This document shows, piece after piece, positions 28,429 through 37,510 of a DNA stretch of 64,000 bases. Each line of letters begins with the position of its first letter. Position 1 is the stretch's first letter. The position numbers and the translations under genes are program-made. Origin of the DNA: CBDCWT01 sp965223305 (GTDB lineage: Bacteria > Planctomycetota > Planctomycetia > Pirellulales > Pirellulaceae); assembly GCA_965223305.1 (NCBI GenBank), contig CBDCWT010000022.1, positions 22,462 through 86,461 of the forward strand, given 5' to 3'. A model generated the notes under the pieces. That model was not told the origin of the DNA. It worked only from the letters and a program-made list of their open reading frames with translations, and did not search any database.

Positions 28429-29541
28429 CTAGTCGGCATGCTCATTCCGGAACTCGATCATCAGCTCACGCAACGCTTCGACACCTTCCCTAGTCATGGC
28501 GTTGTAAATCGATGCGCGAATCCCGCCCACACTTCGGTGCCCTTTTAGCCCATCTAGTTGACGACGAGCCGCCTGCTGTAGGAACTCAGCTTGCAGGTCG
28601 TCGCTCGGCAAGCGAAATGTCACATTCATCAGCGACCTGCTGGCAGGCTGAGCGTGTCCTCGGTAGAAGCCGAGCGATTCGTCGATGACTTCGTAAAGGC
28701 GATTCGCCTTTGCCGAGTTCTGTTCGTGCATCCGCGCCAAGCCACCCACTTCTTCCTGCAACCACTGCGCCACCAGCCCCATGACATAGATGCCAAACGT
28801 GGATGGAGTGTTGTAGAGCGATTTTTCCTGGGCGTGCGCGCTGTAGCTAAGATAGCCGGGCAGAGTCGGCTGGCTTCGATCAAGTAGGTCCGAGCGGATG
28901 ATGACTAGCGTGACACCGGCCGGACCGATGTTCTTCTGAGCACATGCGTAAATCAAGGCGTAGCGGTCGACGGACAGCGGCCGGCTCAACAGGTCCGAAG
29001 AAGCATCACAGACAAGCGGCACGCGGTCGAGCTGAGGGTCGGCGGCGAACTGCACTCCCTGAATCGTCTCGTTCGAGGTAACGTGCAAGTACGCCATCTG
29101 CTCGTCCAGTTGCCACACCTCTTCCTCGGGCAAGCGATCGTAATTTGTCGACTGACCGTCCCAAACAACACGCGCGTCTCCCTCTTTTCTGGCCTCCTCG
29201 ATCGCCTTCTTCCCCCAACTCCCAGTCAACACATATCCGGCAGGCAAGCCGGTGCCGCGCACCAGATTCATGGGAACCATCGAGAACTGCAACCGTGCCC
29301 CACCCTGTAGGAAAAGGACACAGTGGCTGTCGGGAATTGCCAACAACGTCCGCAGCCGCCGTTCGGTATCTTGCAGAATCTCGGCGAATGTGGGACTGCG
29401 ATGACTGATCTCCAAAATCGATGCGCCGCAGCCTGGCAGCGCGATCAAGTCCCGCTGGATCTGCTCCAGAACCGGCAAAGGCAACGCTGCCGGCCCCGCC
29501 GAAAAATTGTGAACTCGTTCTACCGTAGCCTTCACAACCAT
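28429..29541 (-). CDS. serC: Phosphoserine aminotransferase
   Basis: 370 residues. The start MVVKATVERVHNFSAGPAALPLPVLE includes the family's NFSAGPAALP block, and AGAGG lies 5 bases before the ATG. Later blocks are LFLQGGARLQFSMVPMNL, HVTSNETIQGVQF and CAQKNIGPAGVTLVII, where the Lys forms the PLP Schiff base. The family's C-terminal GGIRASIYNAMT is intact. The enzyme transaminates 3-phosphohydroxypyruvate to phosphoserine and also makes phosphohydroxythreonine for PLP synthesis, the substrate of the PdxA encoded at 8487. The serA/serC neighbourhood supports the serine role. Cytoplasmic. Confidence 0.96.
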   Translation of the reverse strand: MVVKATVERVHNFSAGPAALPLPVLEQIQRDLIALPGCGASILEISHRSPTFAEILQDTERRLRTLLAIPDSHCVLFLQGGARLQFSMVPMNLVRGTGLPAGYVLTGSWGKKAIEEARKEGDARVVWDGQSTNYDRLPEEEVWQLDEQMAYLHVTSNETIQGVQFAADPQLDRVPLVCDASSDLLSRPLSVDRYALIYACAQKNIGPAGVTLVIIRSDLLDRSQPTLPGYLSYSAHAQEKSLYNTPSTFGIYVMGLVAQWLQEEVGGLARMHEQNSAKANRLYEVIDESLGFYRGHAQPASRSLMNVTFRLPSDDLQAEFLQQAARRQLDGLKGHRSVGGIRASIYNAMTREGVEALRELMIEFRNEHAD

Positions 29542-29742
29542 GGCACCTCTGCAGGCCGCGTACGCCCCCCTTTGAGCGAAATCGCGCCGAAGCTGTCTGG
29601 TTCCCGCTGCCTAAAATTCGAAAGACCTGATTCTATGCCGCGAGGTTCACGTTGAGAAGGCTGCAGAGCAACAGCGTGCGGCGCGAAACTGGCCCCAGCG
29701 TCGGACCTCGCGGACAAAAGCCGAGTGCGAAGAAAGAACTAG

Positions 29743-29916
29743 CCCGGATTATTCATGAAGATCGTGGCGAGAGGTTGTAAGTACGTTCGTGGCAAGGAAG
29801 GCGAGCAATTCTTCCGCAGGCGTATTGAAGCAATACGTCGAGGGAGAATTGTGAAGCATGACGAAGCCACGGATGGACTTACGACCTCGCAGTAGATCGC
29901 TCATGAATAATTCGGG
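29743..29916. mobile_element. Fold-back MITE-like element, copy 3 (174 bp)
   Basis: It has the same length and ends as the copies at 8225 and 13589. It is flanked on both sides by CTAG (29739-29742 and 29917-29920). The right-hand CTA is also the complement of the TAG stop of the TPR gene, so the element abuts that stop codon exactly. Relative to copy 2 it differs at two internal positions. The 5' side is about 200 bases from serC's start. Confidence 0.85.
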
Positions 29917-30660
29917 CTAGCGGCGCACAGGATTGGACACCGTGCGCGTGCCCCCCGGGCCGCCGATGCCGATGTCTTCGTGCAGCGAACGACTGAGAGT
30001 CGCCACGCGTTCTGCGAGCGCCGGTTGAAACTGATTCAAGTTGAGAGCCCGGCGGTAGTTTGCGAGCGCCTGATCGTACTCACCTCGGTCATCACGAATA
30101 CGGCCCAGGGCCGCCCACGCTCGAGGGTCGTACTGGTTAATGGTCAAGGCTTCGTTCAAGTGCATCTTGGCTGTCTCGGTCTCCCCGAACTCGTCGTACA
30201 GCCGCGCCAGCTCGACGCGAGGATCAGAAGAAGTGGGATTCAACAGTGCCCAGTTCTCTAACAGCTTGAACGCCCGGTCAGGGCGGTCGGTTTCCACCAG
30301 CAACACGGCCAATCCGCGGTAGCAGTCGACGTGGGCCCCGTCTAGATCGAGGCACTGGTTATATAGCGTTTCAGCTTGGTCGTAGGCGTCCTGATCGTTT
30401 CGTTGTTTGGCCAAGTGGTGTGTGGTGCGGGCCAAATTGTAGTAGGCATCCGGGTTGTCCGGATTGGTTGCCAGCGCCTTCTGGAACCGCTGCAGCGCGG
30501 GGCTGAAGTGCCCCTGCTGGTACATGCGAACACCATCCAAGTTGTGACCATCCGCTGCCATGCGGCAGCCACTATTCGCTGCCGCGACGAGAAAGCAAGC
30601 GGCTACCCAGCTCGCAAGCCGCGAGCCGGCGAACGCGAATGATCGAACAGCGCAGTACAC
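29917..30660 (-). CDS. TPR-repeat lipoprotein
   Basis: 247 residues from a GTG start at 30660. A signal peptide (residues 9-31, FAGSRLASWVAACFLVAAANS) ends in SGC32, a plausible though imperfect lipobox. Several TPR motifs follow: GHFSPALQRFQKALATNPDNPDAYYN, DQAETLYNQCLDL, AKMHLNEALTINQYDPRAWAALGRI and EYDQALANYRRALNL. TPR proteins are scaffolds; the partner is unknown. MITE copy 3 begins exactly at its stop codon. The stop codon TAG is shared with the CTAG flank, so the natural C-terminus may have been changed by the insertion. Confidence 0.82.
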   Translation of the reverse strand: MYCAVRSFAFAGSRLASWVAACFLVAAANSGCRMAADGHNLDGVRMYQQGHFSPALQRFQKALATNPDNPDAYYNLARTTHHLAKQRNDQDAYDQAETLYNQCLDLDGAHVDCYRGLAVLLVETDRPDRAFKLLENWALLNPTSSDPRVELARLYDEFGETETAKMHLNEALTINQYDPRAWAALGRIRDDRGEYDQALANYRRALNLNQFQPALAERVATLSRSLHEDIGIGGPGGTRTVSNPVRR

Positions 30661-31469
30661 AGCCTTCTGCCTCGCTGATCAGTTCCCCAACAGGAGTGCC
30701 GGGATAACGGCACGAAACTAGCCGCTCCGGCCTCCCCAGCTCCATTCAAGTCGCGAAACAGTAAACAGAAGTCCTAACTGCAGCAAGGCCAGATTGTTTT
30801 TGCCTATCTTGACACCTGAGAGTGATCGTCCCCGAGGCATGCCCCCCTCCGGCCCTTCGGGCCGACTCTCCCCGAGGGGAGAGTGAGGAAAGACGAGATC
30901 ACGCACTCACTTAGAAGCTGCCCCCCTCGAGAGGCTGTGCAGCTTTTGCGCTTCACAACCTGCCGACATCCACCTCACCCTCCCGCGCGGAGGCCGTGCA
31001 GCTGTTACCCTGCATGCAGGCCGCCAAACTCTGGCGAGTTCGGCTACGCTCTAAATCAGCCGCTGGGCGTTAGCCCACGGTTTCCCCAGCGAAACCGACG
31101 CGTAGCGTCCGGCGAGGGCCCCCTCTCCGGCCCTTCGGCCCGACTCTCCCCGAGGGGAGAGTGAGGAAAGACGAGATCCCCCCCTCGAGACCTGCGGACA
31201 TCCAACCTCGCCCTCCCGCGCGCGGGAGGGTCGGACGCGATAGCGTCCGGGGAGGGCTGCCCGGGAGTGATCACGCCAAGGCGTGCCCCCCTCGATCGGG
31301 GGATTCTGTGACGGGAGGCAAATGGCGCGAACAAAACCGGCTCATGGGTCGTCTTAATCATAGGATCGAGCCGGTGCGGACCCGGCGCCCAAGGTTACCT
31401 TTGCTGGCGAATGGAGGCGCCGGAACCAAGCCGCAGGGACAAGGCGGCGTCGCTTCAAGGAGTGGCGCG
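30661..31469. repeat. Repeat-rich intergenic region
   Basis: 809 bases with no supported gene apart from the small one that follows. 30820-30900 and 31020-31180 carry array-type units (CGGCCC/GGGCCG plus CTCTCCCC/GGGGAGAG hairpins, the AACTC hairpin at about 31024-31050). 30965-30990 and 31195-31260 repeat a CACCTCACCCTCCCGCGCG block also found at 25.8 kb. Confidence 0.6.
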
Positions 31470-31673
31470 ATGATCAATGGCTCACCGCAAACTGCAAAGC
31501 TCGTCCTTTGCGATCGGCGCGGCTTGGGACGAGTGCACGTCGAGCTGGAAGGGTTCTTCGAATTTAGCTTTTCGCTAGCAGAAGATCTTGAAGATCTGGT
31601 CCGAAAATGGAAAGGGATGGCAGCTCCCACGGCGATCGAGCAGCAACGAACTCCGCGATCAGTGCCCCGCTAG
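31470..31673 (+). CDS. Small conserved-looking hypothetical protein (67 residues)
   Basis: The ATG at 31470 is preceded by a strong AAGGAG at 31457-31462 (7-base spacing), which decides the start; a longer upstream frame runs through repeat DNA and is not believable. The product starts MINGSPQTAKLVLCDRRG and continues with an acidic, hydrophobic-patterned segment (VELEGFFEFSFSLAEDL) and a basic tail. It has no signal peptide or membrane segment. I recall similar short hypothetical proteins in planctomycetes but cannot name a family. It stands alone between repeats and comEC, which is convergent. Confidence 0.6.
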   Translation: MINGSPQTAKLVLCDRRGLGRVHVELEGFFEFSFSLAEDLEDLVRKWKGMAAPTAIEQQRTPRSVPR

Positions 31674-31795
31674 CAGCCTATTGAGTCTCTCAATGGCAGC
31701 CGCCAGCGGGATGTAAAGGCCGAGTCAGCGGCGTGAGTCGTTGGTTGGCGAGCCGCAAAGAACTTTCTCTCAGCTTTGACGCAGCGTGCACCGCG

Positions 31796-34258
31796 TTACC
31801 ATTTTCTGGATTTCCATGCCTGCGCGGAAACCCCTTGCTCCGACAGGCAAATTCGAATCGCACCGTCGTCATTGGTATGCATGACGCGAGCACCGCGCAA
31901 TGCGTAGGCTTGCTTCGCCTTCGACGATGCGCGAACGGCGCCAGCACTGATCACAACCCACTCCGGGTTCGACCACCGCACAAACGCTGCGGGATCGCAA
32001 TTCAAGGATCCATGATGCGGCGCCATCAAAACATCACAGTCCTGTGGCTTCTGCTCCAGTAGGCGCGCCGAACCCGGGGGCTCTAGGTCACCAGGCAACA
32101 ACAAAGTGCGCCCGGCGAACACCACCCGGACGACAACACTGTTGGCATTGTCGCTCCCGCCTACGCCACGCAGCGGTGGGTGCAGCACTTCCAGCCATGC
32201 TCTGCCGGCAGGAGAGATACGGTCACCGTCGGTCAGCTCGCAGAGTGGCACTCGGTGGCGGTCGATTGCTGCCCGGAGCTCGGCAACCGCAGCGGTTGGG
32301 TGGCGAAACATAAGCGGCGACACATAGATCGCCCGCACTGCGAACCGATCCAGCAAGCCAGGGACCGCGTTGTAGTGATCTGCATCTGCGTGCGAGAGAA
32401 TAATCCCATCGAGGCGTTGGATACGCCGCTGCCAAAGGACGTTCGAGATCTGCCGAACAGCCCCCCGCGCGTTCCCCAACCGGCCAGCATCGTAGAGCCA
32501 GACCTGGCCGTCGGGCAGCTCGAGCAGCACGCTCGTCCCGTGCCCAACAGCAATGAAGGTAGCCGCCAAGCAGGCCGGCACCCGGCGGCCGCCGGCGCAG
32601 ATAAGCAAGCCAATCGACAGCCACGCCGTGGCCAACAAGACCACGCTTCGTCGACTCCACCAGGCCGAGGGCCAGAGGATCCAAACTGACACCCCGACAT
32701 AAAACAGTGCCAGCCACCAGGTAGGAGGTGAGGGAATCCAGACGTGGCCTCCTGGCAGCCGTTCTCCGTATTCGATCATCCGCTCGACGCACGCCAAGCT
32801 GGCATCGCAACCCGCCCCCATCAGCGCGGCCACTGGAGACAGCCACGATCCAAACAACAGTACGCCGAGCCCCAAGAAAAGTGCTGCCGCCATCGGCAAC
32901 CAAACCAGTGGGTTGAGCAACAGTGAGACCGGAGTGACAACGTGGAAATAGGTCGCTACCAAAGGAGCGGTCACCAGCCAGACCGAGGAAGTTGCCCAGA
33001 CCATCTGGGTGCCACTGGCACCCAGTCGGCGAGCCAGCCGCCAAATAGGTGGCCGGCTCTTCTCGATCAACCGATCGACTGGGTCCACCAAGGTGGTTGT
33101 TGCCGGGCGCACGGGCCGAATCGTGGCAAGCGTGGCCACCGCCAGAAATGAAAACTGTGTCCCCAGCCGAAATAGGCTGGCCGGATTGAGGAACAGCACC
33201 ATCAGACCGGCAGCCGCCAACGAGTTCAATCCGAGCGATTGGCGGCCTGAGTAGCGTGCGGCGCAAACCAGGCTGATCAAGACCCCGGCTCGAACTACGG
33301 GAGGCTGCCCGTCAGTGAGCAGCGCGTACAAACACACGAACAACACGATCAGCTTCAACGTCAAGCGACGTGAAATAACCCCTAGGCGGCCCAGCCCCCA
33401 AAATCCTGCCGCCAGAATGCCGACATGCAGCCCCGAAATCGCCAGAAGGTGAATGGTCCCGGTCACCATAAAGTCATGTGACCGTTCGGGGCTGATGCCC
33501 CTGCGCGCCCCCAGCAAGATGGCCACCGCCAAGTTGGCGCGCGATTCGCCGATGTGCTGCCGCAACAACTCGCAGCCGCGCTTACGGAGCCGCGGTAGAA
33601 ACCAGCGGGGGTGCCAGCGCTGCGATCCGGTTATCACCCTGATACCTGCCACGTCATCAACGAAGATCCGACGAAGCCGCCGGTCGCAGCGCCGCAAGGC
33701 GGCGATATCCAGCTCGCCCGGATTTCCCGGTGGCGAAGGTGCGGAAATCCGACCAAGCAGGCGGATGCGATCGCCAGGAGTCAAGTTCGGGGACCCGCGA
33801 ACCCAGAACTCGCATTCACCCGTCGCTACTTGCCAGCAACGCGCGTCACGAACCCGAGTGATCCTGAGCCGGCAAGCTGCGGCAGCGGACCTGCCTAGCG
33901 CACCGAGCGGTGGCTGGGCCGGCCGGGCGTGTTGCTCGAGGACGGACAACACCAAGGCTTCGCAACAGATGGGCGACGTGGTACGCGCCGTACAGACCGC
34001 CACATGGTCCACACGAAACAGCCGCCAACAAACATGGTGCCAGCTGCCGGCAAGCGCGCAAGCCGCCCCGAGCAAAAAACACCCACTCAGCCGGCACCAA
34101 CACCTGCTCCAAAGGGCGAACCAGACAATCAGCGCGGCGAACGTCGTCGCCAACCAGATGTTCAGCGGAACGGCCCAACACCGATCGCAAAGGACGCCGA
34201 TAATCGTGCTGCTCAGCACCGGTACCAGCGGCTGATAGGTCCCCCCAGAAGGTCGCAT
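31796..34258 (-). CDS. comEC: ComEC/Rec2-family DNA-uptake channel and metallo-beta-lactamase-like nuclease
   Basis: 820 residues. The N-terminal region has membrane helices and an OB-like segment. The central Competence domain is recognisable (GTIHLLAISGLHVGILAAG, LYALLTDGQPPVVRAG) with many hydrophobic helices. The C-terminus is a metallo-beta-lactamase domain with HADADH in IILSHADADHYNAVPG, plus APHHGS. ComEC forms the inner-membrane channel that takes single-stranded DNA into the cytoplasm during natural transformation; the C-terminal domain is thought to degrade one strand. The length is normal for the full three-domain form. No other com gene is in the window. Confidence 0.93.
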   Translation of the reverse strand: MRPSGGTYQPLVPVLSSTIIGVLCDRCWAVPLNIWLATTFAALIVWFALWSRCWCRLSGCFLLGAACALAGSWHHVCWRLFRVDHVAVCTARTTSPICCEALVLSVLEQHARPAQPPLGALGRSAAAACRLRITRVRDARCWQVATGECEFWVRGSPNLTPGDRIRLLGRISAPSPPGNPGELDIAALRRCDRRLRRIFVDDVAGIRVITGSQRWHPRWFLPRLRKRGCELLRQHIGESRANLAVAILLGARRGISPERSHDFMVTGTIHLLAISGLHVGILAAGFWGLGRLGVISRRLTLKLIVLFVCLYALLTDGQPPVVRAGVLISLVCAARYSGRQSLGLNSLAAAGLMVLFLNPASLFRLGTQFSFLAVATLATIRPVRPATTTLVDPVDRLIEKSRPPIWRLARRLGASGTQMVWATSSVWLVTAPLVATYFHVVTPVSLLLNPLVWLPMAAALFLGLGVLLFGSWLSPVAALMGAGCDASLACVERMIEYGERLPGGHVWIPSPPTWWLALFYVGVSVWILWPSAWWSRRSVVLLATAWLSIGLLICAGGRRVPACLAATFIAVGHGTSVLLELPDGQVWLYDAGRLGNARGAVRQISNVLWQRRIQRLDGIILSHADADHYNAVPGLLDRFAVRAIYVSPLMFRHPTAAVAELRAAIDRHRVPLCELTDGDRISPAGRAWLEVLHPPLRGVGGSDNANSVVVRVVFAGRTLLLPGDLEPPGSARLLEQKPQDCDVLMAPHHGSLNCDPAAFVRWSNPEWVVISAGAVRASSKAKQAYALRGARVMHTNDDGAIRICLSEQGVSAQAWKSRKW

Positions 34259-34542
34259 GCCTGCCCCGCGCGCGAAAGGTTCTCTCGAACCGGGATTATC
34301 AATCTGCGCAATAGCGATTCCGCTAGACTACTGGATCACCCCGCTGATCGGCCACGGGGGCAAGGCCCTACACCAACAAGGATTTCCCCCCTGACGTTCC
34401 GCTATCCGGTGTGGTCAAACTCGCCAGAAGTTTGGCCGGGTGGTGTTTTCATAGAAGGGTCGCCAAATTCTGGCGAATTCGGCTACAAGGCGTGCGACCA
34501 GCCGACGAGACGAGCCCAATCGCGGACAGCAGAAATCGGTCG
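34259..34542. repeat. Spacer with two AACTC-family hairpins
   Basis: At 34466-34479 the hairpin reads AATTC-TGGC-GAATT, a compensated variant of the AACTC-TGGC-GAGTT copies elsewhere. An inverted, imperfect copy lies at about 34415-34438. Otherwise I see nothing in this comEC/pyrB gap. Confidence 0.6.
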
Positions 34543-36003
34543 TCAGGAGGAATCCGCGCTGCGAGCTGCGGACCGCTTTTTACTACGCCGTTTTTCGTGC
34601 CCCGCATCGATCGCCTCCTGTTCGTCTGCGAACAGGACAAGATCTCGCGGATTACGATCGTAAACGATCGACCATTCGGTCGTGTCGCTGGTGTACTTGC
34701 GGGTGGAACTACGGCTCACCACTCGCGGCTGATACTCCTTGTCACAATATGCACAGCGAATCGTCAGAGACTCTTCGTCCACAATCCAGAACTTGGGTGT
34801 CAAATAGCGACGTTCGTTCTCTTCGCGTGTGATGCAGCTGGGGCTGACGCAGTGCGTGCCGTGGGCTGAGGAGTATTGTCGGTAGCGCGGCTCGTGCACA
34901 GCAGTCAGCAACGAAGGAAACAGCTCGAGCAGGCTCGCGATGAGCGCCATTCTGACGGGCACTCCGTAGGCCGCCTGCTGGAAGTAGACACCGCGTGGGT
35001 CTTCGTCGATGTCGTAGCTCAACTCGTCAACTCTGGGCAGCGGGTGCATCACCTTGGTCCGCCTGTACCGCTCTTCTTTCAACAGCTCTGCGTCAATTGC
35101 CGGATAGTCTTCCGCTCCCTCCTCGGCACGATGCCTTTCCCGCTGATAGCGGGTTGCGTAGAAGAAATCGACGTTCTTCAATTCGCGTACCGCCTTGCGT
35201 TGTTCAAGACTCAATCGGAACCAGACATCTGCTTCGGCGCCGGTCCAAAGCGTCCGCTGATGCGGCTCGTCGGGTGTGATGTATACGTAGGCCGGAAAGT
35301 CGTCGTCGCAGAGATCCTCGATTTCATCGCGGTTAAGCGGGAAGCAGTGGTAATCGCGGGCCAATCGCTGCCTGACATGCTCTGGAAAGTCGCAGCCCGG
35401 AGCCGGTTTGGGGATGATCCTGGCCCCAAACCGAGCCAACGCGTAAACCAGCGAGTGAACGGTGCGGCCGTGTTTCAGGTCGCCTCTCAGTTCAATCGCG
35501 ATGTCTTTAAACGAGTGCTGGAGATCCTTGTACTTCTGCCGATGGGCCGCTCGCAGTGTATAGAGATCACACAGCGTCTGCGTCGGGTGTTCGTGTCCTC
35601 CGTCGCCGGCATTGATAACCGGCAAGTCCGTGAACTCGGCAGCAACCTGTGCCGCGCCTTCGTTGGAATGTCGGATCACCAGCATGTCCGCGTAGTTTTC
35701 CACGACGCGAACGGTATCGGCAATTGTCTCGCCCTTGGCTGCCGACGACGAAGCCCCCTCGGCCGACGAAATCACCTGACCGCCCAAGTGCAGCATCGCC
35801 GATTCAAAGGAAAGACGTGTCCGCGTGCTGGGCTCGTAGAACAAGGTTGCCAGGATATAGTCGCGGGCGAGCGTCCGGCGCCCGCGAATCCGATATGGCT
35901 TGCCCGGCGTAGCCATCTCGTCCAGAAAACGGTCCGCCAGCTCGAAGACCGCCTCGATCTCGGCGTTATCGAGATCGTCAATCGAGATCACGCTCCGAGC
36001 CAT
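34543..36003 (-). CDS. pyrB: Aspartate carbamoyltransferase with fused PyrI-type zinc domain
   Basis: 486 residues from ATG 36003 (MARSVISIDDLDNAE). The catalytic part has the carbamoyltransferase motifs STRTR (carbamoyl phosphate), HPTQ in GGHEHPTQTLCDL and HPLPR in VMHPLPRVDEL. After about residue 390 the chain continues with THCVSPSCITREENERR and CAYCDKEY. That Cys-x4-Cys ... Cys-x2-Cys pattern, with CIT and CxKE(Y/F), matches the zinc domain of the PyrI regulatory chain, whose N-terminal nucleotide-binding domain is absent here. The enzyme makes carbamoyl aspartate in pyrimidine synthesis. Large insertions between residues 200 and 330 make it longer than E. coli PyrB. The C-terminal tail is Lys/Arg/Ser rich. 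Confidence 0.88.
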   Translation of the reverse strand: MARSVISIDDLDNAEIEAVFELADRFLDEMATPGKPYRIRGRRTLARDYILATLFYEPSTRTRLSFESAMLHLGGQVISSAEGASSSAAKGETIADTVRVVENYADMLVIRHSNEGAAQVAAEFTDLPVINAGDGGHEHPTQTLCDLYTLRAAHRQKYKDLQHSFKDIAIELRGDLKHGRTVHSLVYALARFGARIIPKPAPGCDFPEHVRQRLARDYHCFPLNRDEIEDLCDDDFPAYVYITPDEPHQRTLWTGAEADVWFRLSLEQRKAVRELKNVDFFYATRYQRERHRAEEGAEDYPAIDAELLKEERYRRTKVMHPLPRVDELSYDIDEDPRGVYFQQAAYGVPVRMALIASLLELFPSLLTAVHEPRYRQYSSAHGTHCVSPSCITREENERRYLTPKFWIVDEESLTIRCAYCDKEYQPRVVSRSSTRKYTSDTTEWSIVYDRNPRDLVLFADEQEAIDAGHEKRRSKKRSAARSADSS

Positions 36004-36433
36004 GGGTTCGTCCCAGTACGTCCGACTAAGTGTTCGTTGCAGCGGACGCGCTCTCGCCAAGAGCAAGCCGCTCCGCGCTCTCCCCAGCTGCACGCAACTC
36101 CTGATTCTAACACCGCGCGAAGCACCAACAAAGCCTCGCGCTAATCGGTTAGTCGTCAGCGATGAAGAACAAAAGGAGTACCTGGGAACTGCGGCCCCGG
36201 CTTCCGATGTTGCACCACAACGACCCTGCCGAGCCCCGTTTGCGACCGGCTCGCCCATGCCAGGATCAATTGCCCCCTGCAGGCGGCCACGAACTTCTTC
36301 CTGCCGGCCGCCGGTGGAGCGGGCTACTCCCTCATGCTGCGGGCGTATATCATCCAATCCACCTGTGGCAGAATCACTCGGCCTGGCGCTGCTGCGACCC
36401 GAAGCGACCTCTCGCCACACTCTTCTCCTTCTC
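36004..36433. other. Divergent intergenic stretch, no gene seen
   Basis: 430 bases between pyrB (minus) and the GGDEF gene (plus). Frames are open in both directions, but the translations are low-complexity Arg/Pro/Ser and not gene-like. It must hold both promoters; I could not identify them. There is no obvious repeat. Confidence 0.4.
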
Positions 36434-37282
36434 ATGGATCACGGGCCAGACGCTATGGCGAGAGAAGTCGGGATCTTGATGTACCCCGCTAGTCCCGCAC
36501 AACGGGACCAATGGCAAAGACTGCTGGCCGGCGCCGCGGTCTCCGTGCTGCCGGATCCACCTGCCGTCGACGAGCTGGACCAGATCGAAGTCGTCTTGCT
36601 TGGTCCGGGCCAGACCGCCCACCCGGCCCTTGCCCCCCGAGTGAAAGATGGCCGCGTGGGAGTTGTCGCGTTCGACGCCGACGTGCCTGCCGATGTGCTA
36701 CTGCCCGGCGATACGTCACCGCGCGAGCTGCAGCTCGCCTGCCAGCTGCTGGGGGAAATCGTGCGGCTAAGGAGGCAACAGCGCCGGAGCGAACGCAGCC
36801 GCCAGTCGATGGAAGACCTGGCACTCACCGACCACCTCACCGCAATTCCCAACCGGCGGGCCTGGGACGCGGCCACCGATGGCTGGCCCGGCGGACTGCT
36901 GGTACTGCTCGACTTGGATCACTTCAAGGTCGTTAACGACCGACTGGGGTACGAAGCGGGAGACCAGGTGCTGAAACAAGCAGCTGAGCGGTTGAGGTCG
37001 AACGTCCGCGGAGAGGATCTAGTCGCCCGCCTGGGCGGTGACGAATTCGGTCTGCTGCTGTCCGCGTCCGCGTTGGCAAACGGATTTGAAGTCGTTGATC
37101 GCATCCGACGTTCCGTGAGCTGCTCGCTCGCCGACGAGGTCAGCTTAACTGCCAGCGCCGGGTTCGCCGTGGTGCAACCGGGAGAGAACTCCAGCCGCCT
37201 AATGGCCTCCGCAGATCACGCACTCCGCCGCGCCAAGGCCCTGGGACGGGACCGCACTGTCCGTAGCGACGCCCCTTCATAG
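36434..37282 (+). CDS. Diguanylate cyclase (GGDEF domain)
   Basis: 282 residues from ATG 36434; ATGs at 36455 and 36479 in the same frame are alternative starts, and none has a convincing Shine-Dalgarno. The N-terminal 100 residues look like a small alpha/beta sensor or receiver-like domain (VEVVLLGP-type strand in IEVVLLGPGQTAHPALAP), followed by a coiled linker (RLRRQQRRSERSRQSMEDLALTDHLT). The GGDEF domain has LDLDHFKVVNDRLGYEAGD and an intact GGDEF in ARLGGDEFGLLL. An inhibitory RxxD (RGED) lies five residues before it, so product feedback is expected. It makes cyclic di-GMP. No membrane segment. Confidence 0.9.
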   Translation: MDHGPDAMAREVGILMYPASPAQRDQWQRLLAGAAVSVLPDPPAVDELDQIEVVLLGPGQTAHPALAPRVKDGRVGVVAFDADVPADVLLPGDTSPRELQLACQLLGEIVRLRRQQRRSERSRQSMEDLALTDHLTAIPNRRAWDAATDGWPGGLLVLLDLDHFKVVNDRLGYEAGDQVLKQAAERLRSNVRGEDLVARLGGDEFGLLLSASALANGFEVVDRIRRSVSCSLADEVSLTASAGFAVVQPGENSSRLMASADHALRRAKALGRDRTVRSDAPS

Positions 37283-37510
37283 CTCCACATCTGCCTCCGA
37301 CTTGGCAGACTGGGCAATGTCCAAATAGCCAAGATTGACGACCTGGAGCCAGGCTTAGTTTGTACTGCCGGTTTTCTTCAGAAAAAACGGCGTTCGGCCG
37401 AGATATCATCAAGCGGCCGCTCCATTCTGCCGATGGCGACCTGCAGAACGATGAGGGGGGACTCGGAAATCAGCGTCGGCCAGCTCCTTTTTTGAACAGC
37501 AGGACCCCTC

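Noticed and set aside
34876..36144. 422-codon plus-strand open frame
   Set aside because: Antisense to pyrB, which has all catalytic motifs; a high-GC shadow frame.
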